Assembly (NCBI GenBank): GCA_033819885.1
Contig: JAQYUZ010000063.1
Coordinates: forward strand, 1-64,000
Source: Microbotryomycetes sp. JL201
Taxonomy: Eukaryota; Basidiomycota; Microbotryomycetes
Reading direction: 5' to 3'
Length of the DNA stretch: 64,000 bases
Part shown: piece after piece, positions 1 to 15,364 of the stretch
Layout: each line of letters opens with the position of its first letter
Numbering within the stretch: position 1 is the stretch's first letter
The notes under the pieces: model-generated
Told to the model about the DNA's origin: nothing
The model's database searches: none
Seen by the model: the letters and a program-made list of their open reading frames with translations, nothing else
Translations under genes and position numbers: made by a program

Positions 1-470
1 TTGCGATGTCGCCGCCGACGGCTTCGCCGGGCTCCTCTGAATGGAGCTGCAAGATTTGGTCGCCTCCCCTTTGCGAGGCAAACGGGGCAACCAGCCTCAG
101 CAAGTCAGCGTAAAGCCAAGCGCGGTCCGTGGCGTGGACGGTCTCGGCAGACGTGCCACCGCAGAGGTCACGCACGGCTCGAGTCCGAAAGGATAGATCA
201 GTTGAGTAGGTGTAGCAGCTGTTTCCGAGTGTTGGGTGATTTTTTAAGCTGAGGCAGTGTACAGATGAGACCTTGTATGCTTGCCGGGCTCGCATCAGCA
301 CTCACCTCCTCGCGCAACTCGGTCTCGACACGGCGTTGCCGCAGGGTCTCATAAGACCGAAAGTCGTAGCCCAGTGGGAAAAAAGAGTAGCACTCACGTG
401 TAACATTCGCCGGCCTGCGCTCACTGATCGTGCGGTTTGCCAAATCGGATGGGTCGGCTTCGCTTGTCAT
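1..470 (-). CDS. partial gene of unknown function, 5' end only
   Basis: The probable start is the ATG at 470, reading MTSEADPSDLAN. The first exon stays open to a GTGAGT donor at 305 (another GTGAGT lies at 397). A second open stretch runs from about 177 off the window edge and contains DLCGGTSAETVHATD and WLYADLLRLVAPFASQ. The frames agree if introns 397-348 and 305-178 are both removed. A single longer first exon reading ECYSFFPLGYDFRSYE would also be plausible but does not keep phase with the second stretch. I do not recognise the family. About 95 residues are visible and the rest lies outside the window. Confidence 0.35.
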
Positions 471-1255
471 GACTAGGCGGGTGCAAGCGGGACAGGAAGG
501 ACGAGAAGGGCAGACGCGATCAGAACGTGTGGGATGTTGACGAAGCGAGGTGCGCGAGTGTGTAAGAGTGTGAGAAGACGGAGCAAGAAAGAAAAACAAG
601 AAGGAAAAAGGCAAACGCGGTGCAGATTCATGACGCGCGCTCGCCGTTGGGAGCACAGCCACATTATTATAAAAGCACATCAAGTCTTGGCAGTCCAAAT
701 GTAAACTCAATCACACGTGCTCGCGTTAGGAGTCCAGGTCCGCGGAAACTTTGGCTCCTGAATGACCGGTGTGCTGAGTGCAATAGCGGTACTGGGTTTG
801 AGGGAGCACGCACTTCGACAAGTATCGTGAGCTCGTTGAAATCCTAAACATGCCCGAGAAATTCGCCTACTTTCGACACAGTTCGTCGGACACGGACAGG
901 TCAGCGCGCAGGTCAGTTATGCAATTCGCTTTGCACGTCTCAGCGAACGGGAGCGACGACAAGGACGTGCTTTTGTTTCGCCCAGACATTTTCGCTCGGC
1001 GCATAGCGAAAGGATGGTCTGGAATCGCGGTGACAGGCGAGCGCGTATCAGAGTCATGCGAGGTCGACTTGCCCCGCGGACAGCAGAGCACGCGTCAATC
1101 TGCACATCCCCACTGCTTTACCACGACCGTCCTTGTTCTCAGTGAGATTCCGAAAAGTTTGCCTCGTTGGCACTCGTTGATAGCGTTCACACGACAACCT
1201 TCCCGGTCTGCAGAAACATAGGATTTTACAATGAGACAGATATCAGAATACAATG
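471..1255. other. intergenic stretch, no gene recognised
   Basis: It lies between the 5' end of the left-edge gene and the 3' end of the glutaminase-like gene. It must hold the promoter of the former and the terminator of the latter. The open frames here are short, overlap each other in several frames and show no domain or splice logic. I see no RNA gene or repeat. Confidence 0.5.
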
Positions 1256-4200
1256 CTACACTTCTCTCGACGGCCTCATGTGTCTGGCCGCGGGCGTGGG
1301 CGAATTTTGCGCTCCGTCGTCACTCCCGCACTCGATAACGACCTCTTTCCTTGGCTTTTCGTCTTCGTCGACGTCAAACAGCAATGGCGAGACCGTGTTT
1401 GTCCGTCTGATTTCGGGACTCGATGAAGGCGTATCCGACAGCGACACATGTTCATACTCGTCCAAGTTGACGCCGTGATGTTGGCGACGCTTGTACACGA
1501 ACAATCCAAGACTGCCCATCAAAACGAGTCCGACAAGCCAATAGACCGTGTGCGATTGGCTGCTACTTTGCCACATGTCGGGTATTTTTTCGGTCAAGAA
1601 CGCATTCAACGTCGTCTTTGTTTTTGATTCGTCGATGAACGTGCCGTTGCGAATCCTGTCAAGACTGTCGAGTCCTAGCAAAGCGAAATGACCACCAACA
1701 ACAGGCCGCAGCTGGAATCCGACGGACCATCCTTCCTCCGTGTTGATTAAATCACCGAACCACAAGTTGCGAGTCTGCCGAAAGTACTTGGACACAAAGT
1801 TGACAAACATTGTACGAACTTTTGGGGCTTTGCTCGTCGCGCTCAACCAAGCGAACCAGTCAATTTTGGCTCGATGGGCGAATGAAGAGTCGAGCGGGAC
1901 GCCAAACGATTCTGCATACGCGCAGTCAGAGCTGCAAGCTCTTGCCGAGACATCGCCATCACTCACCCGCCACCGTTGTGTAAAACTTGTCTTGCATCTC
2001 GTAGACCCATGGAGGAAACTGCGACGTGTTGAACAATTTGTCAAAGTAAAGGTTGTACTGCTCGATGCGAGTCAGATCGCGTCCGTACTGAAAGCCTCGA
2101 CGCGCACGCACCTGACTGTGCCAGCTCGAGTCGTTGCCATAGTGGCTGATGATGTGCGAACGGTCTTTCGACACTGCCAAATCCAGAAACTTGTCCATCA
2201 TCGAGTTGGCTTCTCTGAGGTACGTCTGGGCGTCGTCGTCTCGTCCGAGCTCTTTGGCAATTTCGGAGAACGCGCGAATGCCCATGATGCCCTTAACCGT
2301 CAAGCTCGTCTGATTAGACGTCGGCCCTTCAAAATCATCGGTGCTGCCTATACAGAGTGTCAGTCTGCGCCCATCAGTCGTCCGGATCGCGCTCACTTTG
2401 TTCTCTCGGAAACAAGGCTTCTTCAACGAGGTAGTCGGACCATTGCTTCATCAAATCGTAATATGTCTCTGCCTGTGCCTTTGCCGGTGCCAAGCTCTTT
2501 TCCCCCGTCTTGGCTCGCAAGATGGCACCGAGGGCCATGCCGAGCATGTTGCCAGACTCTTCAATCGGAAGAGGACCGTTTACGGGATAGTCGTCATGTG
2601 CGGTAAAATTGGGGTAATGATCTCCTAGATCATGGGGCGGCGACTTTGGTTGCCACAAGCCCGAGATGGAGTAACGATAATGCGGCTCGAGCAGCATCGG
2701 CAGCAGCTCGGGTGCCGCGTACAGCGCAAATGGCAAAAATGGCGCAATGACGTCTACGGTCTGGCAATTGCCATTGCTCGAGACTTCCTTGAGCAAGTAC
2801 AATGTCGAGATTGGTTGCGTCTCGTTCAGCGGCGAATAAGTGACGAGCGTTGCAGTAGATGCCTGTCAATATGTATCAGCATGTGGGATCTTTTGCGAAC
2901 AGTGTTCCTACTCACGTCAACATCCTCGTCCCAAGCCCCTTCTAACGCGCCCCAGACTTGTCTCGCAGACAATGCCACCGTTCTGGCATACTCTTCGCCT
3001 TCGACACGTCGAGCATCCTCAAACAATCTCTCGTTAAAGTCTTCGCTGACGTTGTAAACGTGGTCAAAGTCCGACATGACAAAGTCAATCAGGTCGGGTA
3101 CGGTCTCGAATGTCGAAGCCCACAATGGTCTCATGGGTTTCACACCGCCATCTTCCGTCTTCATTTGCACAATAGGGTCCCGCACATGACCAATGCTGAG
3201 CAATACGCTCGAATCTTGAGCAGAAGTCGAGCTCGAGATGGTGCCGAACGAGTGAGCAAATGCAAAAACGGGCTCGTCCAAAACGGTGGCGCTTTCGTCA
3301 GCCGATCGTTGACGTGTCGCGCGGTACGTGTCGTTGACCGAGTTGTGTAGCTTGCCGTCCTTGACGAATTCTCGCCTCGTCAACATGGCGTCGTCGCCTG
3401 CCGCAAACGACGTTTCGACTGCGCCTTGACCCGACTCGGCGACATAGTGCAAGTCGCCATGCAAAATGCGATCCTTGTCAAACGGTCCGGGCAGCTCTTC
3501 TTCTGAGAACAAGCGCTGGTTCTGCAGACTGACGCGCATGCTTGACCAGTAGTTGGTGTCGTTGACGTTCCACTCGAGCAATTCGGCCTCGTCGTTCGCT
3601 AGCCACAAGCCATTGAGGTCCGTGTAGACTTGCACGTCATGATCGTTGCCGTCGAGCGAAGTGACGGTCAGTTCCAGATACGAGAATGGCAATGACTGGC
3701 GGAAAAGGTCGCGTGGCGTCATAGGCGATATGAACGTGGCGTTGAGCGCGACAGTCGGGGGATCATTCGTCATGACAAAATTTGTAGAAAACGACGTCGA
3801 CTGTGCTGTGGCTTGAATCGCCTCTGGCCCTGCAATACGGCGAAACGACTGCTCAGCTTGCATTCGGCATCGACACTGAAGCATCGCATACAATCTGTTA
3901 CGTTTCCCATCCAGTTCCAAGTCTGTCCGTCCACGCGCAGCAGTCCGGTCCATCCTATTGGCTTTGTCGTCCAAAAGCTCGGTGAAGTGTGCGCCAGGTT
4001 CAGTTGCTCTTCCGGGCCGATCAACCATGTTGAAAAGTAAGGTCCTCTGACGGCTAGTGGCACGCTCTGATAATTGCAGAAAAAGGGACCAAGCGAGCGT
4101 GTGTGTCAGTGCCAGAGTCTTGTGAACGCATACATGCGGGGAAATCGCAGGCGACCGGTCGCCAGCAATCTGCAGCGGTTCGAGGCATGCCAGCAGCCAT

Positions 4201-4357
4201 TGCGATTGCGCAGCCTGTTCCAGTCGTGTGCTCCTCTCGTCGGCGTGTATTGACTCACGATTGGCGTGTAATCGACGACGCTCAACGCCGACGCGCCCGC
4301 GAGCCACCACGCGCACGGCAATAGCACAGCAGACACAAAGACGCGCGCCGAGAGCAT
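1256..4357 (-). CDS. gtaA: glutaminase A-like protein, signal peptide plus C-terminal membrane anchor
   Basis: Fungal glutaminase A family (domains formerly DUF4964, DUF5127, DUF4965 and DUF1793); characterised members hydrolyse glutamine to glutamate. Six exons join in phase: 4357-4259, 4066-3902, 3848-2916, 2862-2397, 2347-1967 and 1911-1256, giving 899 residues. The N-terminus is a clear signal peptide (LLPCAWWLAGASALS). Family landmarks in order are PLAVRGPYFSTWL, GLLRVDGQTWNWMG, ISPMTP, RQSLPFSYLELTV, PFLPFALYAAPELL, DDFEGPTSNQTSL, VKGIMGI and the C-terminal FGVPLDS. Unlike the soluble secreted members, it ends with a hydrophobic segment (YWLVGLVLMGSLGLFVY), a KRRQHH stop-transfer and an acidic tail. 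I infer a cell-surface or secretory-pathway type I protein. The acceptor of intron 2 is the least certain junction; 3848 is the choice that keeps phase. Confidence 0.9.
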
Positions 4358-4608
4358 CTTTGAGCGTGTTCAAGTGCTTGTGAGGCCGCTTTGACGCGGC
4401 AGGAGACGGCTGAGACGCAAAGTTCGGAAGCGAAACGCGTCCGGGCGCGCTTTGCGAACGCGCCTGGTTTTCGGAGCGTCCGCGGCGCGACTGCGCACGA
4501 ATAGATTGCACGCCTGTATTGACATCACTACAAAAACCTCCGATTTCGTTTTATTGGCAGCGCCCAGCCCAAAGGCAAAAGACTCGACTACAATTTATGA
4601 CCGGGTAG

Positions 4609-6980
<2,372 letters not shown>

Positions 6981-7122
6981 GGTGTGGAGTCGAAACCGGC
7001 CTGCACTCTCCAACTGCGTGTGAACCACGTCAGACATGATTACGTGTTGGCCAAACGGCCGGCATTCGGTAGTTACAACGATTAAACACATGCTCTGAAG
7101 GACCAGGCGTATTTTTATTGAT

Positions 7123-8094
7123 TTACTTTGTCAATGCCCGCTTCATGCGTCGCCACCAGCCAAACTCTTGCGATTTCTCTCTTTGACTATAACCGTTGCG
7201 CGTGACATGCTTGGAAATTTCTGCACCGACGCTCTCATCCCTAGAGTAGCTCTCGTACATTCTCGTCGGCCGAGCCATGTCGAGCCGGAAAACAGTAGCG
7301 AGCTGAGGATGATTTTGATGTGGCCGGTCCAGATCAAGTGTCAAAGGAGCTGCCGGATCACTAGAAGGATGTTGCTGCTCAGACTCAGACACGCTAGTAG
7401 GTGAACCGATTTCAAGCCACGATCCCATCCCGACGTCCGAGCTTGTCCTTGTAGATGTCCGTTTCCAGGTTTGAGAGGATGTAGAAGAGCGAGTCGACCT
7501 TGCCGACCAGGTGCGTGTCAATTTTGACAAGCTGCGTGATTTCGTTTGCGGTAGATCGCTGGTTGACTGACTAGCCATGAAACCTTGTTGCAAAGGTTGC
7601 AAAGATTCGTGATATCCAGCCGAGGACAAGGGCCTCTGGTGAGACGTAGTAGAGACTGACATCTCATTGACTGTCGGCAGACAATGCCGTCTCTGCACTT
7701 GTTTGGCTGTCGAGCGCAATCTTTGCTGAACAAATTCGGCCCTGTGCCCTTGCTCCAAAGCTCGTACGACATCATTGCCATAGAGATCATTTATCAGCAT
7801 CGCCGCGTCTCGTGGTCGTACAGAAGCGCGGCCCGGGCTTAGAGATTGGTTCAGGGCGGCCAAGCCGGGCTCCGTCGTGGCAAGCACTTTGGATTTCGAC
7901 AGCTTGGACCGTGCCGGGTTCACGAGCTCGAGATGGTCTGTAACGCATTGCTGATTCTCGCTGGCGAGGTGCTGAAACTCTGGCCTTGATTTGAGCGAGT
8001 GCAACAACGGAAACACGTCAGGGCTGGACATAATATGATCTGGCGACAACAAGCTGTCACTTTGAGCAGCGGCCGAGTGAGATTTGCTACCCAT
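7123..8094 (-). CDS. single-exon protein of unknown function
   Basis: An uninterrupted 323-codon frame from MGSKSHSAAAQSDSLL to MKRALTK, ending in a stop. It is rich in Ser, Thr, Gln and Arg, especially in the SARSTRSSTSSQTWKRTSTR stretch near residue 200, so it is probably largely disordered. A short ordered-looking part, DAAMLINDLYGNDVVRALEQG, sits near residue 100. The C-terminus is basic and aromatic (WWRRMKRALTK). No domain is recognised. It lies in tandem between the PGI start and the stop of the DUF6534 gene. Length and a start just inside an intergenic gap favour a real gene, but an upstream exon cannot be excluded. Confidence 0.6.
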   Translation of the reverse strand: MGSKSHSAAAQSDSLLSPDHIMSSPDVFPLLHSLKSRPEFQHLASENQQCVTDHLELVNPARSKLSKSKVLATTEPGLAALNQSLSPGRASVRPRDAAMLINDLYGNDVVRALEQGHRAEFVQQRLRSTAKQVQRRHCLPTVNEMSVSTTSHQRPLSSAGYHESLQPLQQGFMASQSTSDLPQTKSRSLSKLTRTWSARSTRSSTSSQTWKRTSTRTSSDVGMGSWLEIGSPTSVSESEQQHPSSDPAAPLTLDLDRPHQNHPQLATVFRLDMARPTRMYESYSRDESVGAEISKHVTRNGYSQREKSQEFGWWRRMKRALTK

Positions 8095-8274
8095 GTTCGC
8101 GAGCTGATCCGACCCCGGAATCGAGGCGCTGCACCGCCTGGCTGCAATAAAAGTCCGCGGCTTAAACTAGGAGTTTCTCGAGATACTGGACGGCGAAGAC
8201 GGCGAGAATGCGGGTTGCGAGTAGCAAGAAAACGTACACAACAGTTCATATTCAGGATATACACATATTTACAC

Positions 8275-9972
8275 TCAGACAAACTCGGCCGGGGACTTTG
8301 CGTCTTCCAGGTCAGAAGCAGACTGAGGGGTCGACAAGGGAACGACGATCGGTGTACTCAAGCTGGATCTGACTCGAGTTGTACCTGTCGTCGACGGTTG
8401 AAAGCTTTCTCCTTCTTCTACGATTTGACTTTCTGTACGACTGACGAGAATCGCAGACGCGATCGACCCTCTCTGGTTTGACGAACCAGGTGCTCGCTTC
8501 TCTTTGATGTCTTCTCTGATCTGATTGACGACGACGTTGGCAGACATGTCCATTTGTTTCTTAAACATGGCTCGCCTGAGCGCGTCGCGAATATTCAAGT
8601 TGAAAAGCGCAGTCAATGTGTATACCGAAGGCAAGCACATGGCGAGGGCCGTCGGAATGTTGGAAGATTCAAATATGCGGAAAAAGACGTAGCCCACCGT
8701 TTGCACGATTCTGCATAGACGTGGCTGAGTTTTCCGAGCAATACATTTTCGTATCGAGCCTGTCACTCACGCAATAGCAGCACCAGACTCGATGATGAGG
8801 ATGATCAACTTTTTCAGAGGTTCCGACATGGCACTGCCAAGTCGAGCAAGGTAAGACGATGTTTGAAACCAGCAAATGCACGCAGCTTTACCTTTGCGAA
8901 AATTGAATCGTCTCTTGACGAGCCTTGACCAAGCGCCATAACAGAAGAGCGGCGATGACGACGTCTGTCGCCGCGCTCAAAGTGAGCCAAAGCGAAATGC
9001 TGACTCGAACCGTGTCTCGTTCGTCGTAGCGAGAGTTGTTGACGAGAATCCAGCAGGACCACAATCCTGACCCATACGAGGTAAACGACATGCCAATCAC
9101 AAGCCCAGCAATGAGATAGTTGCGCATACTGTGAACACGAGAGCATGGTTAGTTGTAAAGGCCGGGCGCAACGCGAGGAAGCTGTGCACCAGGCGGGCTT
9201 TACGCTCGACGTACAGCTTCCACAGCCTTGTCAAAAGAAACATTTGAACTATGCAACCGCTCAAGCCAGTGAGAATGCCCTGTTCCGCATGTGCATATTC
9301 AGCTGTCTATGCTCCCTCGCAAAAGCCGAAATACAACTCACAAAGACTGCAATAAACACAGAGGGTAGTTCGATGTCAGCGTCTTTCGCCGAGTTGCAAT
9401 GAGCATTCTTCACCGTTCGAGACGTACCGACAACTGCGAAACATGAATCGAGTCAGTGGAAGCTTGGCGTTCTCTAGAGATTGACAGGACTCACATGGCC
9501 AAGGTTGACTTTGCAGGTAATCAAAGTTTCCGAAATGTGTGACCGTGTACAACCAACTCAAGATCATATTGTTCAAAACGCCCAACGAGCAAACCGTAAC
9601 GAGAATGGCCATGACGAGGCGAACCCAGATCGGGTCATGGTGTGTCGCTTGACCGTGATCGTGAGGGACAGATCCAGAACTTGACGCGTACCGGGGAGCG
9701 CCTTCGACGTGGCCTGTGTTGCTAGCGTAGGTGCGGTGGCGAGGTGCGTACGAGCGAAAATAGATCCAAGCTTGATGCATTGTGAGCATCAGAAGCGCGA
9801 TCGAAAGCCATGTACCCCAAAGGAGTGGACCGATCCGGAGTCGCAGATCAAATGCCGACAATGTAGGTGCGATTTGTCGAGCAGAGACGCCAGGCTCATC
9901 TCGCCCGCGAATGAGCACGCTAGATGCCAAATTTGTCGGAGCCCATACCGAGTGTGCCGCTAGATCTGGCAT
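8275..9972 (-). CDS. DUF6534-type multi-pass membrane protein with two microexons
   Basis: A family expanded in basidiomycetes, of unknown molecular function, with about seven transmembrane helices. Seven exons join in phase: 9972-9495, 9433-9428 (6 nt), 9346-9342 (5 nt), 9279-9215, 9128-8892, 8833-8771 and 8710-8275, giving 429 residues. Helices are visible in LLWGTWLSIALLMLTM, WVRLVMAILVTVCSLGVLN, GILTGLSGCIVQMFLLTRLW, LIAGLVIGMSF, SLWLTLSAATDVVIAALLLW, LKKLIILIIESGAAIA and VYTLTALFNLN. The QMFLLTRLWKL and LWLTLSAATDVVIA stretches are the family's usual landmarks. The cytoplasmic tail is Ser/Thr-rich. The two adjacent microexons encode FVVF and are needed to keep phase. The C-terminal half is firm; the microexon pair is inference. 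Confidence 0.85.
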
Positions 9973-10669
9973 ATATCAAGGATGTGTCGTCGCTGAGCCC
10001 GTCAAAGTGGCTGCAGAACGTTCGACACGTCCTCAACCCCAGCCCTGCCCTGTGCCAGTCTGTGCGCAGCTGCTGCTTTGACTGGACGTGGACTCCTTGC
10101 TCTCCTGTCGGACCTCTTGTTGGCAGAGTCGATCGATCGTGTAGTGGAGACGTAAAAGCTCGCTTCAAACACCACGTCGGTCAACCGGTGACATTGCCGC
10201 GGGAACCTCGAACGGCGATCAAACGAGCCTCGAACAAGCTTCGTCGCGGATTAGGAAGGTCGGAAATTAGAAGAAGGCTGCGAAAAACACAAGTCTCAGA
10301 CGACGTGCAATGACGTCGACTTGATACCAGTTTCGTATCCCGCGTAATTCTCAAGTCTCGAGCACAAATGCTCGCATGTGTTTCAAACTTTCGCAAGCGG
10401 AGCCATCTCGCGTTCGAGAGCGCGCAAATCGAGCAAATTCTGGTGGAACAGTTTTCGTTGCAATCATGCATCGTATGAAAAGATCTCTAAATCCTCTTTG
10501 TGTAGTCATCGGACCACTTTTAAAAAAGACGGGTGCGGGGGTATCAAAAAAGGCCTGTTGAAGGGCGGATATCGGGTCGGAGAAACCGCGTCAAAACAGT
10601 CGTCCGAAAAATAGGGAAACCCAACAATCCAAAGCACGCATGCTAGCCGATGTGGTCGCAGCGAGCGGC
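9973..10669. other. intergenic stretch, promoter of the DUF6534 gene
   Basis: This lies between two minus-strand genes, so it carries the promoter of the DUF6534 gene and the 3' region of the SAHH gene. A 129-codon plus-strand frame starts inside the first gene and shows no recognisable protein. I see nothing else in it. Confidence 0.45.
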
Positions 10670-12611
<1,942 letters not shown>

Positions 12612-12895
12612 GGTGATAGCTGTGGCGGCCAAGGTGGCCAAGGACAAAAAGACACGTGTGAGAGCGGAACAAGACAAAGTCAGCGCCTCTGACGTTCCGA
12701 TTCCGACACACAAGAGTCAACACAGGCTCTGGTCGACTCTTTGGACGATCCTGGTGAGTGTGCGTAGGCCGGTGAGCTCACCGAAAAGGTTGGTGGTCAA
12801 GAGACGCCAAACTCGCTCCGGCTGAAAAAAACGCGCGTCGGCGTGCACGCGGCTCGTGCGCGCTCAGGCCTCTCTTTAGACCGGATGCACCCGCC
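12612..12895. promoter_or_regulatory. divergent promoter region
   Basis: This 284-nt gap separates the divergent starts of the SAHH gene and the small gene at 12896. I see no TATA box or named motif. Confidence 0.3.
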
Positions 12896-13207
12896 ATGAC
12901 GGACGAGGCTGAGAATGGCATCGAGCTCGAGGGCAAGCAGTTGTACCAAGTAAGAGTCAATCCGCTCATTCCTGCACCCATCCATCTCAGACTGACATCC
13001 TAGGACAACGCACAAACGCACAGCTCACACAGTGGACTTGCACGTTCGACCACCGCACCGGCCACGTCGCATGCAAGCCATTCGTCAGAACCTTTATCGA
13101 GCAAGCCAACGCCGCAGTCGGTGCTCCGACACAGCATGCATTCGCAGGACAGCGCGCCACCAACGCCGACAGTCTTGCCACGAGCGGGCATCGGCTGCGT
13201 GAAGTGA
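12896..13207 (+). CDS. small two-exon gene, unknown
   Basis: Exon 1 is 12896-12949 (MTDEAENGIELEGKQLYQ), followed by a GTAAGA donor. The intron ends with a CTGAC branch site and TAG. Exon 2 is 13004-13207 and ends in a stop, giving 85 residues. The second half is rich in Ser, His, Thr and Pro, with TPQSVLRHSMHS as a possible phosphosite region. No family is recognised. Good splice signals and a position opposite the SAHH promoter support it; short length and low complexity argue for caution. Confidence 0.42.
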
Positions 13208-13403
13208 CATGGCAAGTCAATCAAGGCGGCAGACTACCGCTCGGTAGGCTCGGAGTAGATGAAGCCATGTACGTCAATAGGCAGCCATTTCATCCTACTA
13301 GTCAGCTGAATGCTCGCATCGCCCGTTCCTCGTACCAGACAAGCATCAAGCAAAACTGCAAGCATCGACTAGTCTTTTTCAAGCGCACGGTTGTACAACT
13401 CGG

Positions 13404-15321
13404 TTATCGTGGTCTGTACAAATGTTTGCCTTTCGTCCACTTGTTGTCACATTCTAGTTGCCCCTGCCGAGCCTTGTCCGTCTCGCAACGCGCGAGCTCG
13501 ATCAAGAACTTTTTCAATGTCGTCCACGAAAACCTGCGAGAGCAAGTGAGTAGAACGGCTGCAGAACATGTGTTCAGCTCGAAGCTCTGACGGCTTCAAA
13601 ATTCAGGTTGCGACTCACGAACGACGCTCGAGCTGGCGAGCCATCTTGTGCGCCACGCGAAGCACATTTCGCTTGCCTCGTTCAACCTTTTTGATGCGAG
13701 CCTCGGCTCGTGACTCGTGCTTGAGCGCAATCTCCTGTCTCGCCAACTCAAATCAGCAAGCTTTTACGCGCGCACCTGCAAACGATGCTCTCACCTTTGA
13801 AACTCGAACCAGACTATCAAACAGCCTTTCAGTGCTAGTCTGTCCTTCCATGCTGTCAGGAACACCGAGATTCACATCCATCACGTCGTGCTGCTCGGTG
13901 CCAAGCCCCCTCTCGGTTCCCGATCGGACTTTGCTGGTGCGGATGCGTTTGCCCGATCGCGGGGCCGTCGATGCAGTTGTGCTGAGCTTGCGCTTACGCA
14001 ACGTGTCCACGAAGGCTTGTGCAGGGCGCTGCTCAAGTGGGTCGAATAATGGCGAACGGCGACTCGCCACTTTGCGTTTGATCGAGGCAAGATCCTCATC
14101 GATGGGATTCAGGTGAAGCTGGGCACGAGCAGGCACCTTTTGGCGAGCTTTCTCGACTTGTTCGACAGGGGCTCGAGGCGCCGAGAGTCCTTCCATCTCA
14201 TTGTACAACACGGCCGCTCCGCCTTCTTCGATCGTCTCTGCCGTCAAATTCAGTATCATTCGCTTAAAAGCTGTGGGAGACTGGTTCTTGGCCATCTTGA
14301 TCAGCTTTGAACGCAGCATCGTCTCGCTCTCTTCGCTGTCTGAAACAGCTCGTTCGTCGAGGCCGTCTTCGATCGTCAAGCCAACACCAGAATCACGAGC
14401 GGAAAAGTTCGTGAACCGATCGAGCAGCAACGTCTTTGTCTTCAAACTTTGAGATTTTGAACAGACTTGATTTGCCGAAAGGTCAAGGTCTTGCAATGGC
14501 TGGCGACCGGTCTGACTCTTGCGCTGCACTAAATGCTGTCGATGTGGGACGACGGCTTGTTCGACATTTTCGTCGCATGTACTCGCTACACTGTCGTCGC
14601 TCGCTTGTTCACTTCCAATCTCATTGGTAAATACTTTCTTTTGGGCCGCTCCCCTCGGAAGCAACGCTTGAGAAAAAGATTGCGACAGTGGCGCGCGCTG
14701 CTTCAATCGCTCGACAGCACTCATCCTTGGACGCGCCGGACTTTGTGACATCATTGTTGGCGCTGGCGACGAGGCGCTCATGGACGACCGATGCTCTTCG
14801 CCAACTGATCCATCATCTCCGGGCAAATCGAAACGCGCTTTGAGGTCAGAGGGACGGTTCGACTTGGGAGAAGTGGGTCGGCATTGGTTGTTGAGCACGT
14901 CGACTTCAGTCGGAAACGATCTGAGTGCTCTCTTCACAGGCTTGACAGACCGGGCGTCATTTTGACGCTTGGCGCGACCGGAAGATGACTTTGTAGACGG
15001 TTTTACAGGCGCAATGTCAGGCGGAGCTGGCGCCAAGCTCGTCATCTTTTTTCCTGGAGCGACCCGCACTGCACGAGATGCTGGCACTGGCACTACAACG
15101 ACTGCCGCTTGACGCTTCTTTGCCGCCGTGGGTTTGGCGAAAAAAACATCGAGATCCGACGAGTTATCGGATGAGGATTTGCGCTTCTGGGGTGGTTCGG
15201 CTTGCGGCTCATGTGGTATAGTCTGGGGCTTGTCGACGATCCGCCTGCTTGGCTCTGTCGTTCGTGGTGGCGTCGACTGGGCGATGCGAGAGTTTGGATC
15301 TGCTGTAGCGATCAGATCATC
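13404..15321 (-). CDS. disordered/coiled-coil protein, probable C-terminal part of the upstream locus
   Basis: Exons 15321-13795, 13734-13619 and 13533-13404 join in phase to about 590 residues. The reading frame begins directly after an excellent acceptor (CTGAC, then TAG at 15323-15322) with no start codon; the first in-frame ATG is near 15048. An upstream coding exon is therefore expected. The middle is Ser/Pro/Lys-rich with acidic patches. FKRMILNLTAETIEEGGAAV is helical. The last two exons (RAEARIKKVERGKRNVLRVA, then FLIELARCETDKARQ) form a coiled coil. Together with the helical-repeat protein directly upstream, the order is like fungal Red1/Rec10 and animal SYCP2 axis proteins, but there is no decisive motif. 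It may be a separate gene starting at 15048. Confidence 0.55.
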
Positions 15322-15364
15322 CTACGGACATATCCGTCGTTGTCAGATATTTATTTGTTTATGA

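Noticed and set aside
1740-2606. Long plus-strand open frame (288 codons)
   Set aside because: Exactly antisense to three glutaminase exons whose minus-strand reading is family-consistent; it is a codon-bias shadow.
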